Assembly (NCBI RefSeq): GCF_022201045.2
Contig: NC_068558.1
Location: forward strand, 34,367,501 to 34,431,500
DNA: 64,000 nt
Source of the DNA: Citrus sinensis
Taxonomy: Eukaryota > Streptophyta > Magnoliopsida > Sapindales > Rutaceae
Direction of reading: 5' to 3'
Below, piece after piece: positions 34,560-47,172 of the stretch. The notes under the pieces were generated by a model, which was given only the letters and a program-made list of their open reading frames with translations, was not told where the DNA came from and did not search any database. How positions within the stretch are numbered: position 1 is the first letter of the stretch; each line of letters opens with the position of its first letter. Both the position numbers and the translations under genes were made by a program.

Positions 34560-35570
34560 CCCCTCTCGTTGCCAACTATATTTACATCCTTTCAAAGTGA
34601 TTCCCACTATCTGCCCCCTTCCATTAGCTTAATTTTCAACAAAAGCTTTAGGCTACATTTGGAAGCTCGGATTGAATTGGATTAATTTTCAGGATTAGAT
34701 TAAATTGATTAAACTTTATCACACAATAATATTTTTTATTTGTATAGGACTGTACTAAATTTAATTTAATGAAGTTAAAATTACTAAAAATGGTATATTA
34801 TTTTTAAAATTATATTATTAAATAAATAATTGAATAAATAAACACAAATTAACATCATTGCTAACTATTTCTTTACCATGTTATATTTATGAAGAATGTG
34901 AGCAGGAAGCATTTTATAAGTAATATAGATAATGTAAAGACAAGAGCTATTATGATAAAGCCAAAGAGAAAAAATTTAAGAAGCTGTTTTTGTATCATAA
35001 TCGCACACATCACTTGCAAGCACTATGGCTATTTATAGCAAAATCTCCACCCGCTATCAATCAGTGTGAATAAAGATAACAACAAGCGGTGTGCAAAAGG
35101 ATCATTATGCTTTGCGTTTGTGGAGGTCCGTCTCACGCATGTAATGTCAACCACTAATAAGACTTGGATGATTCGATTCGGTGGATACGACAATCCAAAA
35201 AGTGAAGGAGCTATGGTTTATTTTCAACAGTTACTAAACTTATCAGGAATCAAAATTCTCAAGAGTGCTGATTGAAATTGGATTAAGGACAGGGATGAAA
35301 TTGTCGTTGATACGACACTTCTGGTGAATTTGCAACGGCATCTCACTTCTCTACATATTATGAAATACGAAAAGAACATTTGTAATGTGACTACAGGACA
35401 TATGGTGTCTGAGTTAGCTAATTGTTCAATATTTTGCCTTGTCCTTCGTCATGATAGTTACATCCACAGGAGCAATAGATGGGAGGTTGTATTTCAAAGT
35501 TCAAACAGAAAATTGTATAAGCTGCTCTCAATATTACAAGGAATCTGAAGGATTATATGTAGCAACAAAG
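34560..35570. other. Spacer with unrecognised short frames
   Basis: 34650-34720 resembles the left end of the Tourist MITE at 50457 (GGATTGAATTGGATTAA), probably a truncated relative. 35066-35548 has plus-strand frames of about 70 codons that I cannot match to any family. I do not regard them as genes. Confidence 0.4.
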
Positions 35571-35574
35571 GAAA

Positions 35575-36665
35575 AATCATGTGAGGTAAAAATTCACATG
35601 TACCAACATTTCACTCGCGCTTGCAAAATATCCTATAGGAGCAACGTACACTCAAAACACAGGGATTTTAACAGCTAGAGTTCTGGGATTGCAATGCCTA
35701 AAAAATATGATCAAAAGGGTTTGCCAAGGCAGAAAAGGCAGAGACATACCCTCCGCTGTCCACCCCATCTCATAACTCTCAATGGTATAGTGGTGGGGTG
35801 TAGCGGCTGCAGCTCAAACAGACTCCGCATTTTTAGTAGAAGATATAATAAGTTTTAACCCCCTTGTAGAATTAGTTAACTTTGGATCCTTCTTTTGAAA
35901 AATAAGTCACGATCAAACCATAAAAACCCCCCTTCATAGAATATTTTTGTGGGAACCATCAATCAGATAACCTGAAAAAAAATGTTGCCAAAATCTAGAA
36001 GAATATATTAGAAAAAATATTATTAAGACAAAGCATCATCTAATATATATATATATCGCCTATGCCTGGGATTTGTTGAAGTCATCTGAATGCGCAGCTG
36101 GTGCCTTCACTACCATCGTCTTCAAAATCAGTTAGAAGAGGTAGGCTTTTTACATCTGAATTCAGAAGAATTAAAGTTGACTTTGATGTTTTCTTTTAGT
36201 TGAGTTACATAAAAATCATGGCATTAACCAAATATATTTAATGAATATACACTAAATTACTAAGGAACAGTGAGGGAAAAAGAAAAAACATAAACATGAT
36301 GCCTACAATGTCACAACCGAAGCACCTGAAAAAATAATCAGAGGGATTCCACATAGCAGCAAGGAAAATTCTGCTTGCGCACTAAACGTTCTTGCTTCAT
36401 ATGCCGCCAACAAAATTTAAGAGCTTGTCCCCAAAAGCAAGCTATAATAGTCCTCGAATCTCTAGAGAGAATGACGGCAGTCCATATGTGAGCAGGCACC
36501 AGAAATTAACATCAAAAATGCAAAAACTGAATTTAATCATCAGTAAATATATATTAAGTTATAAATACAAAGCTAACCTTCCTGTCTTCTACTGCACTGA
36601 TGAAATGGTACTCAAATCTTTTGTGAAAAAAGTGAGAAAGAGGGATCTTTGCCTCTGCTACTTCC
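35575..36665 (-). repeat. Orphan TNL 3'-flank relic
   Basis: It aligns along most of its length with the TNL1 3' flank (8820-9840), including AATCTCTAGAGAGAATG near 36460 and GTGAAAAAAGTGAGAAA near 36630. It stops where the last TNL1 exon would begin, so the receptor that belonged to it has been deleted. Confidence 0.7.
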
Positions 36666-37000
36666 ACTTATAACTATGAAATATGTAATTGGAACATATA
36701 AAGAAACAGAATGATTCCCATTCATAGAAGTATTCACTTGTTTACTCCAATTGTCAGCTACATACATATAATAACTTCTGGAGATTAAGAAAATCCTGAA
36801 ACTGGGGAAAAAAATATATTAATTTCTCTCCATCTCAAACTAATGAAAATCAATACAACATGCTGACAAGCTAAGATAAAATTGCACGTAGATAAATTAT
36901 TTGTAGGACGAGCAAAAAAGTGAAATGATGTCTTTCAGGAAAAAATAAAATAAAATAAACCTTACCCTTGTTCTTTTAACATTTTGACATTAAAGCAATA

Positions 37001-37130
37001 TAAGACAAAGCCTTCAATGAATTATTTGCCTCAAGACTCTTCTTGTTTTTCTGCTCTTCAAACTTTTCTGTAGAAGCTGGATGTTTATCCACACGTTCCA
37101 CAGCTCTTACAATGTATAAAAACACCCCAA
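37001..37130 (-). pseudogene. Decayed copy of the COA3-like gene (relic 4)
   Basis: The minus strand reads GAAAAGTTTGAAGAGCAG then AAAAACAAGAAGAGTCTTGA, matching the KFEEQKNK-end of the intact gene. A broken version of the segment before it is also present. The front half is missing. It lies downstream of TNL4. Confidence 0.75.
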
Positions 37131-37826
37131 AACAAACTTAGTGTCTGTTGTATACACGTCACTCTATTCTATATATACTGTTGAATCACAAAAGAGTTTT
37201 ACTTAATAATTTCTTTGGTGGCAGCAATTCATAAATACCAACATTTATTCATAAATGCAAAAACCATATGGGAACAAAGTCCGCACAAAACATTGAGAGA
37301 TGATACAAAACTCCAGAATTATAAGAGCTGGAGATTGGAATTTATGGACCAAGGAAAAGACAAGATCAGAGGGATTCCTCAAAGAAGGACAGGAAGTTCT
37401 GCTTGTGGAAAGAACTGCATTTACATTATAACATCAAAACTGTTTCTATATGAATGTAATGTTCTTGCCTTGTATGCTTCTGAAGCCAGACCAATATCAA
37501 CAATTTTCTCCCTGAAAGCAAGTACAGTAGATCAAATAGCTCAAAAATGCCACTTCTATATGCCTGTCAGTTGAAGCGATGACTGTCCTGCTAGCAGTAT
37601 GAAAGCGAAAACTGTAACCAAAAGCAAGATTCAGCTATTGAAATTTAATCTCGTATCTCAAAAGCACAACCATCACAAAATATTTGACATTATAACATAA
37701 AATAAGCAGGAGATACCAGATGTTACTTTATTTGTAATGGACGAGATACAAAGATGAGGAAATAGTAATTAACTGGAGCCATGGACTTACACAAGAAACC
37801 AGAATATGAACCAAGAAACTCATTTG

Positions 37827-40800
37827 TTAAGGAGTGTCAGGTTGGTATCTGCAAATTCTCTTGGGACTTAGTTCAACTTCCTCTTCATCAGATCTGTCTA
37901 AACTTTTGGAAGTTCTAGCCCTTTCAGAGCATTGAGCTTCACTGCTAGCAGAAAATTTTAAAGTAAGAGTTGTGGGCTTTGTCTTACTGGGATTTAAAAC
38001 TGCTGGACACACACCACAACATTTCAGCTTATGAAGTCTTGGGCTTGCTAAGTATGGATAGTAAAGGGAGAACTGAAATGAGACTGTTGTATGGTGGCCA
38101 ACATCAGGATCAGGCAGCCCAACATTCCAACAGGGAGAAAATCCAAGTAAGACATGATCTGACTCAATGAACTCGTCAGCAAATAAGAAGCAATAGTCAT
38201 CAGCATGTTTGGTCTCAGAGGGAGTCTTTATTTCAAAATTATAGTTACATTTGACAAAACATTCATCAGCATCAGCATCAAAACCTTCCTCAAGTTGAAT
38301 AACAACACAAAGAGCAAATCCGATAAAGTTTTTGTTACAACAATGCGGTGGCAGTTGAATAGCTATTGATGAGCCAGAACTTTGATAGCTAAACCAGTCG
38401 GGAATTTCACTTCCAGGTAAACAAAAGTTGAATAGTAATGGATCATTAAAATCCTGTTACATGAAATTCATGATTTCATCAGATGTAACAACGAGATAAA
38501 GAGAGGAAAAAATTAGGACATATATACCTTATGCTGAATTTTTTGTTGAAATTGTCTCAGTAATGCAACTACCCTATGCTGAATTCTTTGTTGTGAATCT
38601 GCCAAAATATTGTTCCCACTTTTATTCAGTTTCAGGCAATTCGTAAACATGAAGTATGTTAACTTCCTTGATGCAGTTGGTCGGAAGTGTTTGGATAGTG
38701 ATTCCAGTATGGATGTATCTAGTTCTTCTGGACATGATGGAAGCTCTGGCAAAGATTGGAGCTGCTTGCAATTCCTTGCTTCAATATGACTTAGAAGAAC
38801 TGGGAGCTCTGGTAACGACTGAAGCATATTGCAATTTCTCAAATCAAGAGTTCTCAGCCGTGAAAGTTGCTTGATACTTATAGGTAAACTCACCAGGTTA
38901 TTTCGAGTTAGATGTAAGAATTCCAATGAGGATAGACAGCCAATACTTGCAGGTAAACTCTCCAACTTATTTTCAACTAGATTCATTCTTGTCAAAGAGG
39001 ATAGAGAGCCAATACTTGCAGGTAAACTCCGAAAGTTATTTCCACGTAGATTTAACTCTTTTAATGAGGATAGACAACCAATATCTTGCGGAATTTCCAT
39101 TATGGCACAGTAACTTAAATCTAGCCGTACCACACGTGATAACATATTGTTGACATTCTGAAAAAACAAGGGAAAGTAAGACAAGCTTTTGCAATTTGAA
39201 AGATTAATTCTCTCAAGATTTGGGATTTCTGACGGTTCTAGCATCCTGGTGAGATTGTCGGAGTGGTGGAGGTCAGCAGATTTTAACTTGAGAGCTTCCT
39301 GTCACAAAATGATAGATAATTACTGTATTAAATTAGTACCAATAAATTTCACTGTTGATAATATATATACACACACATATACACACACGAAGAAATAAAA
39401 ATGAATAACTTGGTAATAGTATTACATTATACCTTTTCTCCTTCCCAAATTTGCTCGACTTTACTATAAGGCAAGTTGAGCTCAATAAGGTTCTCTGGTT
39501 CAAAATTAGATGGCAATGTTTTCAAAGGATATTCATGCCAGTGGAGATATCTCAATTCCTCGGGAAGATATTCCAGACCTTGATTAAGATGTACTTTAGA
39601 ACTCATAATTGGAGCATCGTCATGCTCAGGCATATATAATTTCAGCAATCTAAGTTTCGACATATTTGCAAAGACTCGAGAACTTAGATGTATGTCTCTT
39701 ATTTTGGACAAATTGAGGAATATACCTTCAATTGCATCAGTCCCCTTATAAACACAAAAGCAAAGTATGAATTAGCATAAAATTCACAATAATTTGATAA
39801 AGAGCTCCTTAATTTAAGACAATCTGCAGTCATTCAATATTATTTTTTCAAACATCAACAAGAATCACTGAGCTATTTGCAACCTTTTAGTTCTTTATTA
39901 CAGCCAATATCTTCCCAAAACTTTACTAAGTTCGAACAATATATTACATTCTAAAAAACCCTTCAATGTTGCAAAATTGTAAATTGTACTGTAAACTTGT
40001 TCTCTTGACACACACTAGTTACCCTCATCTCCTTCTAATCATCTTCTACAAATTTTTTCCCCTCTAAGACTTTAATCTAAAAGATGAGAAGAGAAAGTTT
40101 AATAAAACACAGTTATTACCCATTCACTGATTGCAATGGTGCTATCATAAAATACAACTTACAAGAGCAAAAGTGAAAACACGTGGTTTCAGATAGGAAA
40201 ATTATAGCTGTTCAAGCCCCACCTCAAGAAAAAAAATAAATAAATAGATAAATTCTTACCTTATTTTTCTTCAGTACATGATAGACATCCTCATGATACC
40301 ATAATCTGCTACGTTTGCCTGGCTCTTTGACAAATTCTTGGCGAACAATTTCTCGACCCATTTCTTGCAATAAGTCATGCATTTGCAACTTGTTGGAATA
40401 TGATAATGTTATGAGTGACTTATGAACAAGCACATTCAACACACAATTAGAGACCTCTAGTATTCTTAGCACAAAATCTTTATCTTCTCCTGCAAAGAAG
40501 CAGGCAATGTCTAGAAATATATTCTTCTCTTCCAACTTTAGTTCATTATAACTTATCTTCAGCACATCATAGATATCGGGGTCTGAAATCATTTTTAAGT
40601 TCTCCAATGCATTTTCCCATTCAAGTTTGCTCTTCTGGTGAAGGAAAGAACCCAAAACTCTAAGCGCTAATGGATTGCCATTAGCATATTTAACCACACG
40701 CTCTAAGAGCACCAATAGGTCATCAGGGCAATAGTCATGTTTAAAGGCAAAGTTGCAGAAGAGCTCAAGAGCTTCATGATATTTCAATCCATTAACCTCA

Positions 40801-41913
40801 TATATGTTAGTATTAAGTACTCCAAAATTATCAAGAACCTGCTTATCTCTAGTGGTTATAATGAGTCTACTCCCTGGACCAAATTGATCAAGCCCACCAG
40901 TTAAATATTCTAATTGCCTAACTTTATTCACATCATCAAGGACTATAAATATCTTCATCTGTTGGAGCCTTTCCCTCATATATTTAGGAAGATCAGGAGT
41001 TCTTATTTTTATATTTTCATCTAATACTTCAGAAAGAACTTGTTCCCGTAGATGAACCAATCCACCTCCTTTTTCTGATTCTTCCCTAACATTTGCCATG
41101 AAGCACTTGCCTTCAAATTCCCAAGAAATTAGGTTGAAAATAGCTCCGGCAAGGGTTGTCTTCCCTGTACCACCCATGCCCCAAATTCCAACAATTCGAA
41201 AATCTGGTAATCCGATACATAGCAATGATTTGATTTCCTCAATTCGTGAATTTAATCCAACAAAGCCATTAAAATCACTAGAGAATGATCTAGCTTTTAA
41301 TTTCTTCAAAATATCATTGATAATTTCATCTACAAGTTTTGCCTCAGGCCTACCAGTTGTGAAAACAAAAGCAAATTAATAATAACGAGTCAAGTGTTAT
41401 GATATAATCAATTAATAGATATAATCAATTATACCTGATATTCATGGAATCCCATCCAGATAGGTTTGATGCCTCGGTCAATGCAGCCCTCCATTTCTGA
41501 ACCTTTTCAGGCACATCCCTGAACTGTTTCTCATGCTTAACAAACGCATCCCCAAAAGTTCCATTTTGCTTCCGCACATCGGACGGATCTGCGTGGTAGA
41601 AGACAGGTACAACCATTTGGCCATTCATGTTCTTGCATTCGAGAATCTTGACAAGTTCATTCAGGCACCATTTTGAAGAAGCGTAGTCCTTTGAGAAAAT
41701 GACCACCGAAATTTTTGAACCTTCGATTGCGTTCAAAAGAGCAGGTGAAATCTCATCTCCTCGCCTAAGCTCTTCATCATCAATGAAGGTTTTGATTTTC
41801 TTTCGACACAAAGCAGCATATAGATGGCTTGTAAAGTTATCCCTAGTATCCTCTCCTCTGAAACTGAGGAAAACATCGTATTTGCAAGATGAAGAAGAAG
41901 ATGTTGAAGCCAT
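37827..41913 (-). CDS. TNL4: intact TIR-NB-LRR immune receptor, 1092 aa
   Basis: Intracellular immune receptor of the same family as TNL1. Exons: 41913-41435, 41349-40260, 39744-39433, 39298-38528 and 38453-37827, totalling 3279 nt, all open with matching phases. TIR: YDVFLSFRGEDTR and catalytic-type E86 in WCLNEL. NB-ARC: GMGGTGKTTLAG near 217, LDDV, SRLIITTRD, GNPLALRVL, FLDIACFFAGED and MHD near 484 (MHDLLQEMGREIV). The LRR exon is 771 nt against 1230 in TNL1. It holds near-identical repeats of the LPASIG type, so it is about 150 residues shorter. The last exon is the C-JID domain (LPGSEIPDWFSYQ). I checked this last exon codon by codon and found no stop. The ligand or effector is unknown. 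Confidence 0.92.
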
Positions 41914-42840
41914 GGAGCAAATTCTGTAAATTTGAAAAGAGAAGTAGAGAATATAACTTTAAAATCAAGTTGTGAATTGATTGCGAGTTGATGAAAGAAT
42001 AATAATTATGAAGTAAATATGCAACTAAGTGCTTGGAGCTTCCTTTTCATCAGCCTACTTTCAATTAACAATTAAAGACAAACGAGTCATTTTCTCGAAC
42101 GGTTGGTCGACAAGTTTGCCGAAGCAGCTCTGGTTCCTCATACATATAAACTTCCGTCATTTTTTCATGTTTTTTCCATGCTATCTGCCCCAGAGCGTTT
42201 TGCAGAGTAATGCTTTGACATCATGAGAAGATGAGGGGACATTAGAGCGTTGACCTGCAAGACATTCTGCGCATTATTTATGAGCTAACAGCCAGACCGG
42301 GTTCGGTATTGATTTTATGATAAAATCGCACCGACAGTTCACTAAAATGAACTTGTAACTCGTACGGGTTCATTTTTTATCGTTGGGTTTGGTTTGGTTC
42401 ACTTTAGAGAAATTTGATGTTCCTTAAAAAATTTTATGGATTTATTTTTTTTTCATAAAAGATAAATTTTGGATTTTTTTAATGTATAGATTATTTTTAA
42501 ATCATTCTTTTTATTTTTGAAAGTCTTATTCAAACGATAATAGAAAATGAGAATCAATTGATGGAATTTTTTTTATCTTATTAAAAATAGATATAAATTC
42601 AAATTTTTAAAAATAATAAAGTGATTTATGATAGTCAATTTACAAACAAAATTTCAAATTAATTCTTTTCAAAAACCGATAAACTGATGATGGGACGCAT
42701 ATATGAAGGAAAACTAGCTTCAGTTTTATGCTTTTACAAAGTGAAAATTTTAGAAAATGTATGTTAATTTGCAACCTATTTTAAATCAATTTTTGATAAG
42801 ATCATATAGTACAAGCGCGTGAAATTAATTAGACATGTAA
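41914..42840. other. TNL4 upstream region and spacer
   Basis: The promoter of TNL4 must lie here. No other gene or element recognised. Confidence 0.5.
42250..42255 (+). promoter_or_regulatory. W-box core upstream of TNL4
   Basis: TTGACC lies about 340 bp upstream of the TNL4 ATG. It is a possible WRKY site, but a short motif with high chance occurrence. Confidence 0.25.
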
Positions 42841-43439
42841 GGTGTGTTTGGTACACTGTATTATATTACGTTGTATTACATTATTTTAATGCAGGTATAT
42901 TGTATTATGCTGTATAGCATTAGCACTATATTATAATAATACGGTATAATATTTGGTACTACATTGTACTGTATTAATTTTTAGTTATATTATATTTGGT
43001 GTTGCACTGTACTGTATTAATTTTTTTTTGTGATTGATTTTAATTATATATTTAGAAAATAATATCTACTAGTACTTAGAAAAATACTAAATATAGAAGC
43101 CTTAAATTTAAGAATTTTTACATCAATTTTTTTGGTTTAAATATGTAAGACATGTGTAAAACAAGCAAATTCTAAGATTTACAATGATATAAGATTTATT
43201 TTTTCAATAATTCCTAAATATATAACTTATGAAATAAAGATTGAAACAAATAATCCAATCAAATAGCATTTAAAAACTATCACAGCATAAATAAAACAAA
43301 CTATCACAAGATTCATTCAAAATTAATATATACTTCAAAAGCATCACAAATTAGTAAAGTAATACAATAGTTGTTTGCGTCAAATAATTTAAGTACACAC
43401 ATCTACAAGCCAAACTACTAATGCAAAATATCATTGTTT

Positions 43440-43690
43440 AGTTAGAAATACATACTCTCTAATCAAATTCCACCTCTCCTCTCATGCTCACGCAAAAGCA
43501 TCCTAATATAAGCCAACTTACGATCACGATCATTTCATAATACTTTGAAAGCCCTTATATGTGAAGGCTTCTCAACCATCAAATTTAAGGCAATAAAGTC
43601 GTCATCCACAGAAAGTCCCACCGAAGCAAGCTCTCTGCCAATGTAATCATGATCTTCACTACTTCCAAACACATTCTGAGACATGTCAGC
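43440..43690 (-). pseudogene. C-terminal remnant of a Harbinger-associated Myb/SANT-like ORF
   Basis: The minus strand reads SEDHDYIGRELASVGLSVDD, then FIALNLMVEKPSHIRAFKVL, a stop, and RDRKLAYIRMLLREHERRGG. This resembles the tail of the Myb/SANT-like second protein of plant PIF/Harbinger elements. The assignment is by general resemblance and is tentative. Confidence 0.4.
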
Positions 43691-43726
43691 ATTGGCTTGG
43701 TGCTTATTACAATTACAAGCATGTAT

Positions 43727-44640
43727 ATGAAAGTTGTTGTATTGATTCAGTTAAGTAATGAATAAGAAAATTCCAGAAACAACAAAATTACTTTCTCCAG
43801 AAATTTTCTCTCAAGCAAATCACATTTGTTTTCAACATCTTTCATGGTATTAGAGCCATCTATAGTCAGCTCAAGTATTACACTTTAAAAAATAAGCAGA
43901 TCAATAATTCAAATAAGTTTTCACAAACTTTATTCAACTTTGCAGCAACGGTTAAACTTAATTGGTCTAACTTTCTACTCTGGCACAAACAAGTTTTAAC
44001 TTCGATTAGAGGGAATCGACTTGAAGAATTCATCTCATAAGCTTAAATTATTTCGGATCGGTATCTTTCTAACTCAAGAGATGATGGATCTATTAAGAGA
44101 GTTGAGAATCTAGCTTAAGTCAATTGGCGAGCACAAGAACAAACTAGCCTTGGTTAGTTGTTGTCCACCATCAGTGAAGGTATTTTAAGTTGTTTTCTTA
44201 ACTATGATACTTCCTTTCATGTGCGAGATCTATTAAAAAGCAATTTGGAGTTCAATCTAAAGCCAAAATAATGCAATTTCAATACAAAAATAGATACATT
44301 AAGAAAAGAGTCATTGTTTATTGAGGAGTATTGCACAAAAATGAAAATGCTTTCTAATAAACTCATTTGCGATGGTGATAAAATAACTGAGAAAGATTTG
44401 TTGATGAAGATTCTAAATGGACAAATATATGCTTATTTGAATCTAGCCTCAATTATCACAACAAATAAAATGGACTATGATGATGCATATGCCGGTTGTT
44501 GACGCACAAAGCTAGATTGGAATAAAATCATAACTTTCAGGCTATGTTACATGCTAACTACAGCATGAAAAATGCTAATTACTCACATTTAAGAGGTAAC
44601 TCTAAGAAAGGTTCTCATGTTAATGGATGTTATAGTCATC
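43727..44640 (+). mobile_element. Ty1/copia fragment, plus strand: LTR end, PBS and gag
   Basis: TGGTATTAGAGCC at 43845-43857 is a copia primer-binding site (initiator-tRNA-Met type), preceded by TTTCA as the LTR end. Downstream the frames read LNWSNFLLWHKQVLTSIRGN, then SIEEYC-like and MKMLSNKLICDGDKITEKDL, typical copia Gag. There are several stops and frameshifts, and the fragment ends near 44640 before any pol. Confidence 0.8.
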
Positions 44641-44654
44641 CTAGAGGCAAAGGC

Positions 44655-46592
44655 CTAAAACCCTAAAAACCTTAATTGAGGCATGTCCCATAACTTATAT
44701 GGGGCCTTGTCATTTTTCTTGCATGGAATTTTATTTTGTAGGCGACAAGTTGTAAGAATAACCCCCCCTCCCCCCAAATTCATTGGAGCCCCAAAACTTA
44801 TAAGCATTGCATTCATCATTTCTTTTAGAATTCTATTTTTCCTCTTAGTAAGCCCATTTGATTTAGGTGAATAAGGAGGTGTTACTTCATAAATAATACC
44901 ATGATCCTCACAAAAGGCATTAAACATACTAGATTTATACTCCCCTCCCTCATCAGTTCTTAAATTTTTTTTTTATTTTCATTCTAAGTTGATTTTCAAC
45001 TTTATTTTCATAATCTAAGAACTTTTCACCCATCTTATCTTTATTTCTCTGTAGATATATCTCAGTATATCTTGAGAAATCATCAATAAACGTTACATAA
45101 AATCTTTTACCTCCTCTAGTCATGGTTTGTTTAAACAGAGTAATTTAGTTAATCTCTTAAGAATTGGTTTACATGTCCTTTTTGTGTACTTAGACTCCAC
45201 ATGTATATCACATTTTTCAATGTTTGATACATTAATATTAGATAGTAAGCCAATATCTTTCATTTTCTTTAAGAAAAATTGATGTGTCCTAGTACCATGC
45301 CATAGATCGACAGAGTTAACTATACAAGTAGAAGTAGAGACTTTATTATTAATAATTGTGTCAAGTACATTAATTATGAACAAATCACTAGAGCAATGTC
45401 CTTTCCCGACAAAGACCCCATTTTTAGTCACTACAATTTTATCTCCTTTAAAGGAGACTTTTACACCAGCCTTCTCAAATACAAATACAGAAATTAAATT
45501 ATATATAATATTAGGAAAATGAAGGACATTGTTCAGTGAGGATTTTTCCAAAAGTTAATTTGAGAAGGATTTTCCCTTTTCCCATTATTGGAATAGAGTA
45601 CAAGTCACCATGATACATTTGTTCTTCTCCATCACTCACTTGAACATACTCATAGAAAAATTTCTGTCACTCCAAATATGTTTGGTAGCGCCAGAATCTA
45701 TCACCCATTCTTCCTTTCTCTCAGCGGCAACCGTGTTTAGTAGAGAGACCACCACGGCAGTAATAATTTCTTCTCCATTGACCAAATTGGCCTTAGGGGG
45801 CTTGTGATCTCCGTTTCTGTACCTGCATTAGCAAAATGTTCTGATATGCCACAAACATAACAATTGCCTTTTTTCTTGAATGTGGTCTTTTTAATTTTGA
45901 AAAACTTTCTGTTAGGCTTTTAGCTCTTGCTTGGATGAGCCTTAATCTTGATCAAATTATCCTTACAAGTAATTTCCTTGGCTTCCTCCAATTAATCCAT
46001 TTGGGTACGTTTTTCTTCATTTCGGACATGAACAATAGCATCCCCCAAATTCTTATGCTTTCTTATAATATTTCCATGAGTTAGGCAATTTTTCAATTAA
46101 GCAACCAACCACAAAAGACTCGGGAAGATTAATATTTTCATTTTTCAAATCATTAATAAGCATGTGGAAGCCATGAATTTGAGAAGTCACTTCCTTATCT
46201 TCCGTCATCTTAAAACCTAAAAAATTAGCAGTTACATACTTCTGAGCTCCAGCATCTTCTATGATATATTTTTTCTTCAATTGAGCCCAAATTTCATAAG
46301 CAAACTTGTGTTGTGAATAAACATCATATAATCCATTTGAAATAGTGTTAAGAATGGTGCTTTACAAAACCTTATTTTCTTTAATCTAATTTTGAAGTAA
46401 TACCTCATAATTTTCAGAATCAGAATCTGGTAGAAGCTTCGTGAGAAATTCAGCAAGATTCATTACATCCAACGTGTTATAGATTCAATCATGCCATCGC
46501 TTGAAAAAATTCCCACCAAAAGGTTCAAGTTTTGATTTGTTAAGTAAGGCTTTAGCGGCAGCCTTCAGTGTGGCATCAGTTATAGTATCCAT
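44655..46592 (-). mobile_element. Ty1/copia fragment, minus strand: gag, protease, integrase
   Basis: From ATG at 46592 (MDTITDATLKAAAKALLNKS) it runs through Gag with a CYVCGISEH zinc-knuckle start near 45850 and protease WVIDSGATKHI near 45680. It then reads GAG-pre-integrase (DLWHGTRTHQF) and an integrase core with FIDDFSRY, TDEGGEY and PPYSPKSNGL. The position of the catalytic glutamate reads K (NGLTKRKN). Multiple stops break it. Reverse transcriptase and RNase H are absent because it is cut off at 44655, where it meets the plus-strand fragment. Confidence 0.85.
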
Positions 46593-47172
46593 AAGGAATA
46601 GTCTTAAGATTGTTGTAAAATTAAGATAATAAATAATATGTTGTAGAATATAGAATATGGCTATGAATAAAATAAGTAAAAGTCAAGGCATGCTACGCAC
46701 TATTCTTAAGACTATTTCTGCCCCTCAAATTAATATTTTGGTGCAAATAGGTTAATTACAAATAATCCCCTATATATAATGACTATAGTTGTTGTAGGAG
46801 TGCACATTCAATACAAAAATTTGCAATAGCAGATAATTAAATATAAAATATGATAATTTGTGTGGTAATATTTGGGATAAGGAAGAACTAGAGAAAAATC
46901 TGTGGACTTATATTTATAGATTAATGGTGTCTATTCCAAATGACTCTTCAAATGACCACCATTTAATTTAATTCTCTTTTAAGTACTTTTAATTCCTTTT
47001 TACGTTATTTTCATAACTACCAGTCTACCATAACTTCCTCCCTAAAGTTTAAATTCGAACTCCTGTGATTTGGTTTAAATTCAACTGTATGAGATATGTT
47101 ATTTTGAAATACCCTAGCATACTCACAATAATCTCTTCCTATCTAATCCTATCTGGTGTACCAAACATGTCC

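Larger units (their letters stand above)
42841..47172. mobile_element. PIF/Harbinger-like element invaded by copia fragments
   Basis: The ends are GGTGTGTTTGGTACAC and GTGTACCAAACATGTCC, inverted with small differences. Both are flanked by TAA (42838-42840 and 47173-47175), the 3-bp target expected for Harbinger. The 4.3-kb interior contains a decayed host-like ORF at 43440-43690 and two copia fragments in opposite orientation. 46620-47160 is AT-rich with no coding frame and may include a copia LTR. Confidence 0.65.

Noticed and set aside
35066-35548. Two overlapping plus-strand frames of about 70 codons
   Set aside because: No motif, no good start context, no homologous frame elsewhere in the window.
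43440-43690. Possible functional Myb/SANT gene
   Set aside because: An in-frame stop interrupts it, it lacks a start and the SANT domain, and it lies inside a transposon.
44761-44778. C-run at 44761 as a regulatory motif
   Set aside because: It lies within decayed copia integrase and is a simple homopolymer expansion.
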